From: an uncultured Coprococcus sp.
GTDB taxonomy: Bacteria; Bacillota; Clostridia; Lachnospirales; Lachnospiraceae
Assembly (NCBI GenBank): GCA_900548315.1
Contig: URJU01000003.1
Span: forward strand, 1-36,273
Direction: 5' to 3'
Length of the DNA: 36,273 bases
Position 1 is the first letter of the stretch; every line of letters starts with the position of its first letter. Shown here piece by piece: positions 25,696 through 36,047 of the stretch. The notes below the pieces were generated by a model, which was given only the letters and a program-made list of their open reading frames with translations, did not search any database and had not been told where the DNA came from. Made by a program: the position numbers and the translations under genes.

Positions 25696-26781
25696 TTATA
25701 CAACTATCAAGCTTTTATCCGACTCTGTAAGATTGATGAATCCGTTTTCTGTAACAGCCACCAGATCCTCTATCCTGACACCAAACTGTCCCGGAAGATA
25801 TATGCCTGGCTCCACCGTGATCACCATTCCCGGTTTCAGTACTGCCTTGCACTTTGGCGAGAATCTTGGATTCTCGTGAATGAACAAGCCCACCGAATGT
25901 CCAAGTCCATGCCCAAAACAGTTTCCATATCCCGCATCTGCTATAACTCGTCTTGCCACTGCATCAACCTCATTACACCAAGCTCCAGCCTTTATGCATT
26001 TCATAGATTCCATCTGCGCTTTGAGGACGATATCATACACCTTTCTCATACTGTCTGAGGCATTTCCTATCGCCACTGTTCTTGTCATATCTGAACAATA
26101 TCCATCGTACAAACACCCAAAATCCATCGTAAGAAAATCGCCATTTTCAAGTTTCTTATCCGTAGGTATAGCATGTGGCATTGATGAATTCTTTCCTGAT
26201 GCTGCTATAGTATCAAAACTAAGTCCCTCAGCCCCATTCTTTTTCATATAATACTCAAGTTCCAGTGCCACGTCCCTCTCGGTTATCCCCTCTCTCAGAT
26301 ATCCCAGGATATGTTTAAATGCAGCGTCACCTATAGATTCAGCAGTGCGAAGTTTCTCTATCTCCTCATCCGTCTTTACCTCTCTGATGGCATCAAGTCT
26401 TCCATCCACCGGTATGAATTCTGCACAGTCTACCTTTTCATTGTATTCCGAATAATCTCTGTAACCTATACTGAAATTCTCAAATCCGACCCTGACTTTG
26501 ATCCCTGGCTTTTTGATTTTCTCCAGTATCTGTCTTATGTTGCCTGCGTATCCAATGCCTGCTATATCTACGCATTCGTAACCCTCACACTCACGCTCCA
26601 CCTGTTCAGTATACCTGGAATCCGTGAGCACATACTTTGCTGTATTCGTATAAAGTATAACTCCCTCTCCTCTGTATGAGGCGATATACCTCATATTATA
26701 TCTGTCTGTTATCATCACTGCGTCAAGTTCCAACTCACAGAGTATCTTTTCCAGTTCTCTTTTTATTCTCTCTGATATCAT
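25696..26781 (-). CDS. Xaa-Pro aminopeptidase (M24 family)
   Basis: This 361-residue creatinase/prolidase-fold metallopeptidase cleaves N-terminal residues before proline. The five metal ligands are present: D220 and D231 (LTMDFG, CSDMTRT), H295 (GHGLGH), E324 (TVEPG) and E338 (RIEDL). The N-terminal creatinase domain covers about 1-130. ATG 26781 follows GGAGGAAGATTGCAT; a longer frame to 26811 overlaps the aroE-aroK gene and is less likely. A related peptidase gene next to efp is common in Firmicutes (yqhT in Bacillus). EF-P relieves proline stalling, so the pairing is thematically consistent, but functional linkage is inference. Confidence 0.94.
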   Translation of the reverse strand: MISERIKRELEKILCELELDAVMITDRYNMRYIASYRGEGVILYTNTAKYVLTDSRYTEQVERECEGYECVDIAGIGYAGNIRQILEKIKKPGIKVRVGFENFSIGYRDYSEYNEKVDCAEFIPVDGRLDAIREVKTDEEIEKLRTAESIGDAAFKHILGYLREGITERDVALELEYYMKKNGAEGLSFDTIAASGKNSSMPHAIPTDKKLENGDFLTMDFGCLYDGYCSDMTRTVAIGNASDSMRKVYDIVLKAQMESMKCIKAGAWCNEVDAVARRVIADAGYGNCFGHGLGHSVGLFIHENPRFSPKCKAVLKPGMVITVEPGIYLPGQFGVRIEDLVAVTENGFINLTESDKSLIVV

Positions 26782-26803
26782 ATGCAATCTTCCTCCATGT
26801 CTG

Positions 26804-28183
26804 TCAGCCATTAACTATCTCTGATATCTCCGCCACTATCTCGCTCACCTGTCTGCCTGTTACTGGTACTATATAATCAGCCACACTCTCATACACCGGT
26901 CGCCTTTCATCCATAAGTCTGTTCACTTTCTCAGCTGCATTTCCACCCTGTAGAAGTGGTCTTGTCGTGTCTCCGGCCAGTCTCCGTATAACCTCATCTG
27001 AAACAACATCAAGATAAATGACTGTTCCCAGTATCTTAAGCTCCTGTGCGTTCTCCTCTCTCATCGGAAGACCACCGCCAGTTGAGATAACTGTGTGGGA
27101 TAATGACGAATTGAGTCTTCTAAGTGTCTCTGTCTCCAGCTGTCTAAAATAAGCCTCTCCTTTATCCGCAAATATCTGACTTATACTGCATCCCTCACTC
27201 TCCTCTATATAGGCATCCACATCAAGCAGCTTATATCCCAGGCGATCTGCAATAGCATTTCCTATGGTCGTCTTGCCACAACCCATAAATCCTATAAGTA
27301 CTATATTGCCACGGACAGCCTTTAACAGCCTATCATATACTATATCAGCAATATCCTCAGATATTTTTATGTCATTCCACAGTTCATATGCGATTATTCC
27401 CTGATAAAGCAGCATACGCAGACCATTGTATGCTGCTGCACCTGCCTCACGGCACATTTTCATAAATCTTGTCTCAAATGGATTATATATCAGATCCACA
27501 CCCACGCTTATCATCTCATAAAACTTTCTGTCCTCTATGACCACATCATCATCATGAGGGGAAAGTCCTATCGATGTGGACTGTAATACCACAAAACCAT
27601 CGCCATCATATTCTTTTCGCAGTTCTTCATGTGCTGAAAGCTGCATTGCAGTTACCCTGTCCCCACCAAAATAGCTGTTCATGTCCCCTGCGATCTGCTC
27701 TGCCTTGTGCAGCGTCCTGTTAAGTATAAATACCTTTTCGGCGCCCTTAAAAACACACATATATGCAGCTGCCCTTGCAGCCCCACCTGCCCCGAGTATA
27801 ACTGTTTTCTTTCCCTGCAAAGAAACACCATATACATCAAGTTCTCTGGATAATCCCATCATATCTGTATTGTATCCCTTGTATCCTTCATCTACCCTCA
27901 CAAGGGTATTGACAGCACCTATGGCTTTTGCTCCCTCATCAATATCAACAAGGGTATCCATAACTGCATTTTTATGCGGCACCGTTGCATTCATCCCCAG
28001 AATATTCAGATCATATGCGCCTTTGACAGCCGCCTCAAGTCCATCTCCATACGTGTGAAATGGAACATACACTTCATTTATACCTAATATCTCACTTAAA
28101 GTATTATGTATAACCGGTGACATAGTATGCTCTACCGGATCACCCAAAAGTCCCAAAAGTCTTGTTTTTCCATTTATCTCCAT
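26804..28183 (-). CDS. Fused shikimate dehydrogenase - shikimate kinase
   Basis: This 459-residue bifunctional protein covers two consecutive shikimate-pathway steps. The N-terminal AroE domain (about 1-285) has SPVIHNT at 22-28, the catalytic K71 in NATVPHK, D107 in NTDMMG and the NADP loop GAGGAA (131-136). The C-terminal AroK domain (about 290-459) has the P-loop GFMGCGKT (298-305), DVDAYIE, the TGGG segment and an RP lid region. Both active sites look complete. The domains are joined by a short linker. The fusion implies coordinated conversion of 3-dehydroshikimate to shikimate-3-phosphate. ATG 28183 follows AAGGATGGG. Confidence 0.96.
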   Translation of the reverse strand: MEINGKTRLLGLLGDPVEHTMSPVIHNTLSEILGINEVYVPFHTYGDGLEAAVKGAYDLNILGMNATVPHKNAVMDTLVDIDEGAKAIGAVNTLVRVDEGYKGYNTDMMGLSRELDVYGVSLQGKKTVILGAGGAARAAAYMCVFKGAEKVFILNRTLHKAEQIAGDMNSYFGGDRVTAMQLSAHEELRKEYDGDGFVVLQSTSIGLSPHDDDVVIEDRKFYEMISVGVDLIYNPFETRFMKMCREAGAAAYNGLRMLLYQGIIAYELWNDIKISEDIADIVYDRLLKAVRGNIVLIGFMGCGKTTIGNAIADRLGYKLLDVDAYIEESEGCSISQIFADKGEAYFRQLETETLRRLNSSLSHTVISTGGGLPMREENAQELKILGTVIYLDVVSDEVIRRLAGDTTRPLLQGGNAAEKVNRLMDERRPVYESVADYIVPVTGRQVSEIVAEISEIVNG

Positions 28184-28271
28184 ATGTCATTCCCATCCTT
28201 CTTATAATTACGCATTCTGAGTTTTCTCTTTGTACGCTTAATATTTATCTTTATCTGCCAGATCAAAAACT

Positions 28272-28280
28272 ATTATAGCA
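28272..28280 (-). promoter_or_regulatory. Extended -10 promoter for the aroE-aroK unit
   Basis: The minus strand has TGCTATAAT (28280-28272), a full extended -10 element. No good -35 hexamer lies upstream, where the terminator stem of the giant gene is located. It would drive aroE-aroK, and possibly the peptidase and the YfhO-type gene, from a start near 28266. Confidence 0.5.
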
Positions 28281-28284
28281 CAAG

Positions 28285-28331
28285 AAAGAGCCTTTGTATT
28301 GTGGAAAGTCTCCTCAATACAAAGGCCCTTT
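28285..28331 (-). terminator. Intrinsic terminator after the giant secreted-protein gene
   Basis: A 17-base-pair stem (AAAGGGCCTTTGTATTG with CAATACAAAGGCTCTTT, one mismatch, 13-base loop) begins 28 bases after the stop codon. The base run after it on the minus strand (CTTTCTTG) is only moderately U-rich. It marks the end of the pilin-giant protein operon and directly abuts the aroE-aroK promoter element. Confidence 0.75.
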
Positions 28332-28358
28332 ATAAATTTCTAAATGTCTCTCTATGGA

Positions 28359-31300
28359 TTAACCACAGATATATTTCTTTTCAGCAACATAGTCACCGAT
28401 CACTGGAGTATCTATTATATTCTGTGTAAGATTGAACAACGGATCTGATGCTTTGATCTTGATCATCGCATATACCGGCTCTGTCTTACCCTGATAGAAT
28501 ACCTGAACAACAATGAATGTATATCCACCACCATACGGAGCAAAATACTTATCCTGAAGCGGAAGATTTGGAAGTGCTCCATTGTCTGTTCTGAGATTCT
28601 CCTTGAGTTCATTTGTCACCTCTGTCAGTGACTTATCACCAACTGATGTATACTCCTCGATCAGAACATCAGGTTCCTTTGTCTTACCATCAGCATCTGT
28701 TGTACTGTCATCAAATGAAGGAGTTATCGTGTAGTCCACATTGCCATCAGCATCGAAGTAATCCAGATCATAGAATACCTTCACTCTTGAGATCTTAGTA
28801 TTCTCTGGAATTACTACCTTGAGATCAAATGTTGGTGTATCTGTCTTAGAATCAACATCTCTCTGGTATACCTTCTTACCTGCATTTGCCAGTGCCTCCT
28901 CATCCTTTGGCAGTTCATCATCCGCTTCAAATGAGTTTGTAGGCTGATAGCACTTTATCTCAGGCATATCAGGGACTGCTGCTGCACTGTTTACAATTAC
29001 ATTGATGAAGAGCTTTCTCTCATCATTATTTCTTGTCTTTCTACCTGTTACTGATGAATGTCCGGCACCACAATATGTAACAGCACCCTTACCATACGCA
29101 GTTGTGTATATGAAGTATGACTCCATCGCATCACCAGGTGATGCTGCGTATCTTGAAGAACGAGTCTTTGGACTGTTCGAGTTGTTCGAACCTGCCAGTG
29201 TATACCAAACTGTTACTTTGTTGCTCTCAAGATCCAGTGCATATGCCTGCTGGTGTGTTCCTGAGATGTTAAGTGTCGAACTGATATTGTATGGATACAA
29301 TGTCACGAGACCCTTATTGAGCTGTGATGCCTTTACTGTCTCTGAACATGCTGACTCATCAGCATTTCCTGCCATTGACCATGCTGTCGCGCTCTGGAAC
29401 TGCTCCTGTGCATATACATATGGAAGTGCTGTAGTAGCGCTATGGTCATTACCATTCTGGTAAAGTGCTGACATAGCAACTGCACTTACATATATTCCTG
29501 CATCCTTTGAAACCATACCCTTACTTGATGCACCTGTTATAGCTAACCAGTCATTATAGTTACTGTTTATACTGTTTATAAGACCACTGCCATTGGTGTT
29601 GTTGAACGAATACGGAGTCATATAATACTTATCTGTTGATTTGTACTCAAGCGATGCACTTGTATCCCCACTGAGGTTCGCACCCGCATTTCTCCAAATA
29701 TATCCATTCTCACCGCCTATAGCTGTATGTTCTGAGAAGTAACCATTTGTCTGTACATTTCCATACTGATCAGTGTACTTATCAATCTTTATGTTCTTCT
29801 GAGCTGCTCTCATCACAAATCCAGTAGTTCCAGCTGGCTGTTTCTTGCGAACCATATCCTGATCACTCATCGCCATCTTTGTACCATACTGATCTGTAAC
29901 TATATATGTCTTGCCTACATTCTCCCATGACGCATCTCCCTGATGATTGTACCAATGATCATAGATGTAGTCTTCCTTACCAAGAGTCATCCATACAAGT
30001 CCTTCTGGTGTATTTTCTGCAGGCTCCTTAGTATAATAAGTCTCACCTGCTGCAATATTACTCTTATAAATATAACCAGCACCATAGAAACCTGTAGCAT
30101 GCTTATCATTTGTCACGGTATATGAGTTAGCATTGTCTGTGAGATCAACATGGAATCTGTTCATTCCAACTATTGAAAGCAATGACTTTGTAAGATTTAC
30201 AGCACCTGCGTCTGCAAACGGTGTCATTGAATCATGGAAGAAGAATAAATCTCCACCATTTGATACATAATCCAGTATGTACTCACATGTCTTCTCCTTG
30301 AGATCAACCTTGAAACCACCAAACGAATCCGATGGACCAAGTACAAGGATTGAATACATATTCTTGAGGAAGTTCTTACCATATGAACGTCTCAGATACT
30401 TGTAATATGTGTCTCTTGCCTCAAGTTCTGCATCCTTCGCCTTTCTGTATGCGATGAAGTAGTCTCTGAAGTCCTTACCGTAGACAAGACCAATCTCACC
30501 ATTCTCAAATATATCTGAGTTCTTACTGAATACTGGCCAGAACATCATTGAATAATCACTGTACTTAATAGCCATGTTCAGAAGATCTACTATATCTGAA
30601 TCTGATGAATTACCGTTGAATCCATTAAGGAATGAACGATATGTACTTCTTGAACCATATGTAGCATCACCTACACTGGAACCATTGTTCTCTATAACTG
30701 TTATAGCACCCTTCAGATAATCATCAAGACGTTTCTTTGGAGCTACAACCTTTGCTGATGCTGTGGTGTATGCTGTAAGCGCAGCCTCAACTTTGCCTGC
30801 ATACTCATCCTTGCTGAATCCATCAACCTTACCGCCAGTCTCAAGTGTCTCAGCCTCCTCAACCATTGTGTCTATACAATCGTATGACGAATCTGTTCCA
30901 TCTTCGGTCTTAAATGATGCCCTATCTGCCGATGCGACAACCATATCCAGATTGATATCATAATCACTTGTAAGTGTATCAGCAAGATTCGAGAAGAAAT
31001 CATCTGAATCTGTTGACATATCGTACTCATAGATACCGAATCTGTTCTCATGACGTCCAAGTGCCTTATACTGATGTGCCATGGCATTGTCATACTCTGT
31101 CTGATTTGCGTATACATTATACTTACATATCTTATGTGCCATCTGAGATGTTATATCAAAATATAATGTATCTCTTGATGTCCATGTTGATGAATTCTGT
31201 CCCTCAGACATGGTCTGAATCTGGAGTACATTTATCTCAGCCCTATTATTGTTGTTTACAATCTTGCTGAGTCCCGATGTGGATGCTGCAACGTTTCCGT

Positions 31301-34300
31301 CTGCATCCTTTACAACAAGATACCATGATGCTGATCCAAAGAATTCTGCATCAAGAGCTACTACCTGAGTAACCTCTTCGCCGCTCTTGGCTGTTCCGCT
31401 GAACATGTAATCCTGATCATCAAATACAGTGTTCTTGTCCTTATCTACATAAAGAATATAACCATATGAATCTTCACTTCCATCCACCTGGAACTTGAAT
31501 GTAAGCCTGTTGGACTTGATGTAGGTACTCTCAATTCCCTCCTGGTATGTAACCGGCTTGCTTATAACTGTAAGCCTTGTTCTTCCGGCACTCTTCTTTA
31601 TAAGATCATTTATCTGTGTATTTATACTGTCTCCGAACACAACCTTATAATTGTAGAATACCTTGCCACTGTCTGAATCCCCATACCATGACTCATTCTT
31701 GGCACTCTCATCCTTCAGTATCTGTTTAGAATCACCGTCCACATATGCTGTGTACAGACCCGAACCATATACACCATCTGCATCGCTGATGTACTTTGTG
31801 TTTTCAATATCACATCCCCAAAGAATATTCGCAGACTTACCGCTGTTCTTCTTTGTGTAGATATTGCCCATAAGCTTATACATTCTAGATGAAGGATCCA
31901 GATAATAATTCTTTCTCTCAAGCTTGCCGTTATTGTACCAATATCCCTGAAGAAGCTGGATCTGTGAAAGTTTTTCTCCACTTGCATTGGTTCCCTGCAT
32001 ATTCTCATATACAGATGTAAGCTCATCACTTACCATAACCGGTCTTCCCGATGAAACATAGTTTAAAAGTTCATCGTACTTAGTCTCTGTAATATCATTA
32101 CCATTTTCAGGTATGTATGCTGTATTGTATACAGTCGAACCGATCACTGGTGTTGCCATAAGACGGGAACCAGTAGCACTTGTATCCATGCTGTACGCCG
32201 ATGCTTCTGAAACCTTATTCAACATACCTGTATGGTAATACATGATAAATGTTGGGAAGAAACTATATATCTCTGAGCTATAACTTCCTACCTGTTTCTG
32301 GTTTCTATACATCTGCGAAGGATCTCTGTCAAGAGCGCTTATATCACCGCCGATATACACAAGATCATATGTGGCTGCAATATCTTCCTTCATACCTATG
32401 AGCTGTTCTGTAGATACCTGAGTAAGCTGAATATCACCATATGAAACACCGTCTATAGCATATGCGATCTTCGCCTTGGTGAGATCAAACTGATAATACT
32501 CTGTCTGCTCATCCAGCTCTTCTTTTGATTTTCCTGTTATTACATCTGATGGAATAGTGTAATAATCTCCTGTGATAGCTGTTCCATCACTTCTATTTGT
32601 GTAAGCTGTTGTTGTATCAGCATTACGGCTTGCTACATCCAGATCGATCGGATAATCTGGCTGTATCTCAAGAACCTTGAACTTATTGTCTGATCCCTCT
32701 CTGTATACACTGGCATTGATAACATCAGCAACTACCTTTGCTGATGGGCTTGTCACGACTGGTATAGGCTTTCCGCCAGGATTTGTACCGCTGCCGCCGC
32801 CTGAACCCTTTCCATCTCCGGCACTGGATGATACGATCATGTATATACCCTTTTCTACCGCAGACTTGAGTCCGTCTGTAACTGTTCTGTCAATCTCAGT
32901 GTTGTACATACCCTGATCTATGAAAATAAAATCATAATCCTCAAGGTTAATCTGATATGGATCTGTCAGCTTTCTCTGAGCATCTGAATATACGTCATGT
33001 TTCTTTGTAACATAAGTGACAACATTTGATGCATCTGAAAGATCAAGATTCATCTCAGTAAGTCGATCTGCAACACCTGCAGCTGAGCTGTCATAATATC
33101 TTCCTGTCATTTCCGAAGTAAGTGCAGGATCTGCATCAAGCTCTGCTGTAAGTTCTGCATTTGCATCGAAATCGTCTGCAGTAACTATTGTATTAAGATC
33201 TACTACAACATCTGTTCCAGACTTATCTTCTCTGTATGTGTATCCCTGATCTGCCGGACTGTCTGCAAGCCCAAGTGTGAAATCATACTGACTCACATGC
33301 TGTCCATTGCTCACTGCCACACCAGCACGCAATGCCGGGTGTGATGATGTATCATTAAATCCATCCTGCGACTTAATGACAACACTGTAGTCGTAATCAG
33401 GATTAAGGCCTGCAAATTCGTAACTATATACATTCTCTGTGACCGGCTTTCCGTCATCATCAAGTATCTCGTTACCATCTTCATCTCTCTTAGATACTGT
33501 CTTCTTGACGATCTCACAGTACTTGTCTGTGAGATATACAGAAGTACCATCATTGACAAGCAGATTAGCATACAATTTGATGCTGTCAAGATCTACATTT
33601 GCTGCATCCGCAGTACTTACCGTGCCGCTTACAGTCTTGGTTGTTACATCCTTGTAGAATGAACCTGCGATCGATGTCTCGATAAGTCCCTTTGAACCAT
33701 CGCGCATAGATGCCTCAAGATTCTCAGGTGTTATGAGATGTATCTCTGCACCACTTGGCACATAAGCATTACTTCCGTCCTTACCTCCGGAATAGAGCGT
33801 TCCCGTAAGAGCACTGTTCTTTGCCTTTTCCTCGGCCTTCCATACTATGACCTTGTCACCGCTATTTGCTGATTTTTTGTATGTGTCAGCCATGGCTGAA
33901 GGCGAATTGTCAGGAGCTGTGTTCTTGCTGCTGAGTTCACTGAACATTGTCTTATTGCCATTTTCTGAGATGACAAGAATCTTCGCATTGTCAAAATCCC
34001 AAGACTTACGTTTAGTAGTAAGCCCCGTCTTATCAGCTGCCATGCCGACACGGAGATAAGCTGTATCTAAAGCGCCTGCAGGCTTACGATCTGTAAAGTC
34101 CTCAATTGAGACTGCATCATTGCCCACATTATACCACTTGAAATATGTATTCTTACCATCTGTAAGGAATCCATAACCCTCATCATTTACTGACTTTGAT
34201 GCCTTGAGCAGGAAGTCTGATATCGTATTTGTCGTTGATGGATTATCCGGATTTTTCTTATTGTCATCTGCCTCTTTAAATAACTTCTGGAAGAAATCTG

Positions 34301-35093
34301 CTTCTGTGACAAGGATGTTGTCAAATCTTGCAACAGCACCCTTTGTCATGATCTTATATGCAAATGCTCCCATACGGTATGTATCGTTATTTCCAACTAT
34401 AGCTGCCGGTTCATCTGTACAAAGCGCGGCTGTACATATACCCAATGGATGTGAATTTACCGTGGTATATGCATCGAGCCAATTGTAAAGATCCTCGCTT
34501 ATATCTGATGATGCATATGAACTTGCACCTGTCGCCGCATCAGCCCAGATATAGATAAAATCTGCCTGATTGAGTATTCCCTGCGCCGTGGCATCCATTT
34601 TGTTGAGCTGGCTTACTGTACATGTAGTCAGAGTAACCGCCCCTTCAGCCATATTGCTGTCAACAGTTTTATATCCATCAAATACTGCAAGTCTGAAATA
34701 CTCACCATTGTACACATATCTCCAGAGATATGATGTCTTGGCATAGTCCTCATCTGACAGATTCTTCACTACAGTCTCAGCATCCTGTTTCTGAAGTTTG
34801 CTTGTAAGTGCTGTATCCATCTCAGCTATATCCTTACGCTGATCAGGTACTATCTGTACAATCCTGAACTTATCCTCTCCACTTGCCTTCTTTGTAGAAT
34901 CGTTTGAATTTATAACCGCAAGGTCTATATTCGTCAATCCTGTCAGACTTGTTGTCTTGCTACCGCTGCCCTGTCCTGCTGTGGAAGCCTGAGAATCGGA
35001 ATTAGCCAGTGTATAATTCACAAATATAGAACATACTACAAGTGCGAATATAATAGCTATAGAAGATAAAACTATCTTTTTATTCTTAAACAC
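28359..35093 (-). CDS. Giant secreted multidomain protein with repeated GATase/ThuA-like modules (DUF5057-type)
   Basis: This 2244-residue protein has an N-terminal signal peptide or anchor (3-30, cleavage likely after YTLA). Similar blocks recur: FRIVQIVPD (76-84), FKVLEIQPD (805-813) and INVLQIQT (1287-1294), each opening a module. Each region also holds Rossmann-like strands: ADFIYIWA (177-184), YDFIFIDQG (720-728), YDLVYIGGD (909-917) and YSILVLGPS (1580-1588). The last module contains YILDYVSNGGDLFFFHDSM (1605-1623) and ends with YGKGAVTYCGAGHSS (2000-2014), the layout of ThuA/GATase-1-like domains. A carboxypeptidase-regulatory-like beta domain lies near 485-610 and a Gly-rich linker at 759-774. 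There is no LPXTG anchor. GTG at 35093 follows AGGAGGGAAATACA. It is encoded 17 bases after a prepilin gene. I recognise the general family, not a biochemical function; a surface or pilus-associated role is inference. Confidence 0.75.
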   Translation of the reverse strand: MFKNKKIVLSSIAIIFALVVCSIFVNYTLANSDSQASTAGQGSGSKTTSLTGLTNIDLAVINSNDSTKKASGEDKFRIVQIVPDQRKDIAEMDTALTSKLQKQDAETVVKNLSDEDYAKTSYLWRYVYNGEYFRLAVFDGYKTVDSNMAEGAVTLTTCTVSQLNKMDATAQGILNQADFIYIWADAATGASSYASSDISEDLYNWLDAYTTVNSHPLGICTAALCTDEPAAIVGNNDTYRMGAFAYKIMTKGAVARFDNILVTEADFFQKLFKEADDNKKNPDNPSTTNTISDFLLKASKSVNDEGYGFLTDGKNTYFKWYNVGNDAVSIEDFTDRKPAGALDTAYLRVGMAADKTGLTTKRKSWDFDNAKILVISENGNKTMFSELSSKNTAPDNSPSAMADTYKKSANSGDKVIVWKAEEKAKNSALTGTLYSGGKDGSNAYVPSGAEIHLITPENLEASMRDGSKGLIETSIAGSFYKDVTTKTVSGTVSTADAANVDLDSIKLYANLLVNDGTSVYLTDKYCEIVKKTVSKRDEDGNEILDDDGKPVTENVYSYEFAGLNPDYDYSVVIKSQDGFNDTSSHPALRAGVAVSNGQHVSQYDFTLGLADSPADQGYTYREDKSGTDVVVDLNTIVTADDFDANAELTAELDADPALTSEMTGRYYDSSAAGVADRLTEMNLDLSDASNVVTYVTKKHDVYSDAQRKLTDPYQINLEDYDFIFIDQGMYNTEIDRTVTDGLKSAVEKGIYMIVSSSAGDGKGSGGGSGTNPGGKPIPVVTSPSAKVVADVINASVYREGSDNKFKVLEIQPDYPIDLDVASRNADTTTAYTNRSDGTAITGDYYTIPSDVITGKSKEELDEQTEYYQFDLTKAKIAYAIDGVSYGDIQLTQVSTEQLIGMKEDIAATYDLVYIGGDISALDRDPSQMYRNQKQVGSYSSEIYSFFPTFIMYYHTGMLNKVSEASAYSMDTSATGSRLMATPVIGSTVYNTAYIPENGNDITETKYDELLNYVSSGRPVMVSDELTSVYENMQGTNASGEKLSQIQLLQGYWYNNGKLERKNYYLDPSSRMYKLMGNIYTKKNSGKSANILWGCDIENTKYISDADGVYGSGLYTAYVDGDSKQILKDESAKNESWYGDSDSGKVFYNYKVVFGDSINTQINDLIKKSAGRTRLTVISKPVTYQEGIESTYIKSNRLTFKFQVDGSEDSYGYILYVDKDKNTVFDDQDYMFSGTAKSGEEVTQVVALDAEFFGSASWYLVVKDADGNVAASTSGLSKIVNNNNRAEINVLQIQTMSEGQNSSTWTSRDTLYFDITSQMAHKICKYNVYANQTEYDNAMAHQYKALGRHENRFGIYEYDMSTDSDDFFSNLADTLTSDYDINLDMVVASADRASFKTEDGTDSSYDCIDTMVEEAETLETGGKVDGFSKDEYAGKVEAALTAYTTASAKVVAPKKRLDDYLKGAITVIENNGSSVGDATYGSRSTYRSFLNGFNGNSSDSDIVDLLNMAIKYSDYSMMFWPVFSKNSDIFENGEIGLVYGKDFRDYFIAYRKAKDAELEARDTYYKYLRRSYGKNFLKNMYSILVLGPSDSFGGFKVDLKEKTCEYILDYVSNGGDLFFFHDSMTPFADAGAVNLTKSLLSIVGMNRFHVDLTDNANSYTVTNDKHATGFYGAGYIYKSNIAAGETYYTKEPAENTPEGLVWMTLGKEDYIYDHWYNHQGDASWENVGKTYIVTDQYGTKMAMSDQDMVRKKQPAGTTGFVMRAAQKNIKIDKYTDQYGNVQTNGYFSEHTAIGGENGYIWRNAGANLSGDTSASLEYKSTDKYYMTPYSFNNTNGSGLINSINSNYNDWLAITGASSKGMVSKDAGIYVSAVAMSALYQNGNDHSATTALPYVYAQEQFQSATAWSMAGNADESACSETVKASQLNKGLVTLYPYNISSTLNISGTHQQAYALDLESNKVTVWYTLAGSNNSNSPKTRSSRYAASPGDAMESYFIYTTAYGKGAVTYCGAGHSSVTGRKTRNNDERKLFINVIVNSAAAVPDMPEIKCYQPTNSFEADDELPKDEEALANAGKKVYQRDVDSKTDTPTFDLKVVIPENTKISRVKVFYDLDYFDADGNVDYTITPSFDDSTTDADGKTKEPDVLIEEYTSVGDKSLTEVTNELKENLRTDNGALPNLPLQDKYFAPYGGGYTFIVVQVFYQGKTEPVYAMIKIKASDPLFNLTQNIIDTPVIGDYVAEKKYICG

Positions 35094-35110
35094 TGTATTT
35101 CCCTCCTATA

Positions 35111-36034
35111 TCAGTTCCACTCGTGCGGCTTGAGCACGAATGAGTTTCTAAGACCTACGACACTTGTCACTGAATACTTTTCTTTTGTGTTTTTATCCTG
35201 GAATCCTATTATAAGCGCAACACTGTTGTCACCAGGATTGACCTGCATCTGAAAACTTGTGACATCCTTCGCAAGAAGTGTTCCATCTGCAGTACTGTCT
35301 GAATACTTTGTATAAGTATCAATCGTAGCCTGCGCTGTCTGAAGTTTCAGTTTAGCACTTGCCTCTTCAATTGATGAAGCTCCAGCACCACCCTTGTACT
35401 TGTCAAGGTTGATTGTCTTCAAAGTTGAAAGTGCATTCTGATAATCATTATAGTCAACTCCTGTCAGATCAGCCGCTCTAGAGATGTAGAGTTTTTTAGC
35501 TGTCTTATCATACTTTATAGTACAAAATGACGCTGTACCAATTGCCGAATCATAACTTATCCACAGATAATCAACATCTATGAATGTCTGAGTATCACTT
35601 GATGCCGCAGTTCCTGCAAATGACTTTAGATCTGCTATATCGTAGCATACACTGCTTGCACCAGATGTTGTTGACTTCACAACGTTGGCATTACTGTTTG
35701 ACAAGATCAAACTGCCATCCGAAGCTTTCCTGTATAACTGGTTTGGTGTTATAAAGCTGCCTGTTACCTCAGAATACGAAATGCTTGTTCCAGATCCTGT
35801 ACCTACATAACCTTTTCCGTTGATCATGATCATATTTGCACCCATGACCATATTTGATATTGTGTCGTAAGACTCAGTCGCCTGTGTCTGTAATTTCTGT
35901 CTTGCTCTATGTTTTTTATTGGAGGCTACCGTAGTTCCGACTATCGACATGACCGCTACCATAAAAATTCCTAGTATAGCCATGTACAATATCAGTTCTA
36001 TGAATGTGAAGCCCTTGTTATTTTTTCTTCTCAA
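35111..36034 (-). CDS. Type IV prepilin-like protein
   Basis: This 307-residue protein begins MRRKNNKGFTFIELILYMAI, a textbook prepilin peptidase site (cleavage after G8, F+1, E+5) followed by the hydrophobic assembly helix. The rest is a polar Ser/Thr/Tyr-rich globular domain. It resembles large minor pilins or pseudopilins (GspJ/PilW-like in length). Initiation is at TTG 36034: an in-frame TGA lies two codons upstream, and a GGGGGG site lies eight bases ahead. It is 13 bases after a partial gene and 17 bases before the giant secreted protein. Assembly genes (ATPase, platform protein, peptidase) are not in the window and would be expected beyond the contig end. Confidence 0.9.
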   Translation of the reverse strand: MRRKNNKGFTFIELILYMAILGIFMVAVMSIVGTTVASNKKHRARQKLQTQATESYDTISNMVMGANMIMINGKGYVGTGSGTSISYSEVTGSFITPNQLYRKASDGSLILSNSNANVVKSTTSGASSVCYDIADLKSFAGTAASSDTQTFIDVDYLWISYDSAIGTASFCTIKYDKTAKKLYISRAADLTGVDYNDYQNALSTLKTINLDKYKGGAGASSIEEASAKLKLQTAQATIDTYTKYSDSTADGTLLAKDVTSFQMQVNPGDNSVALIIGFQDKNTKEKYSVTSVVGLRNSFVLKPHEWN

Positions 36035-36047
36035 TCTTCACACCCCC

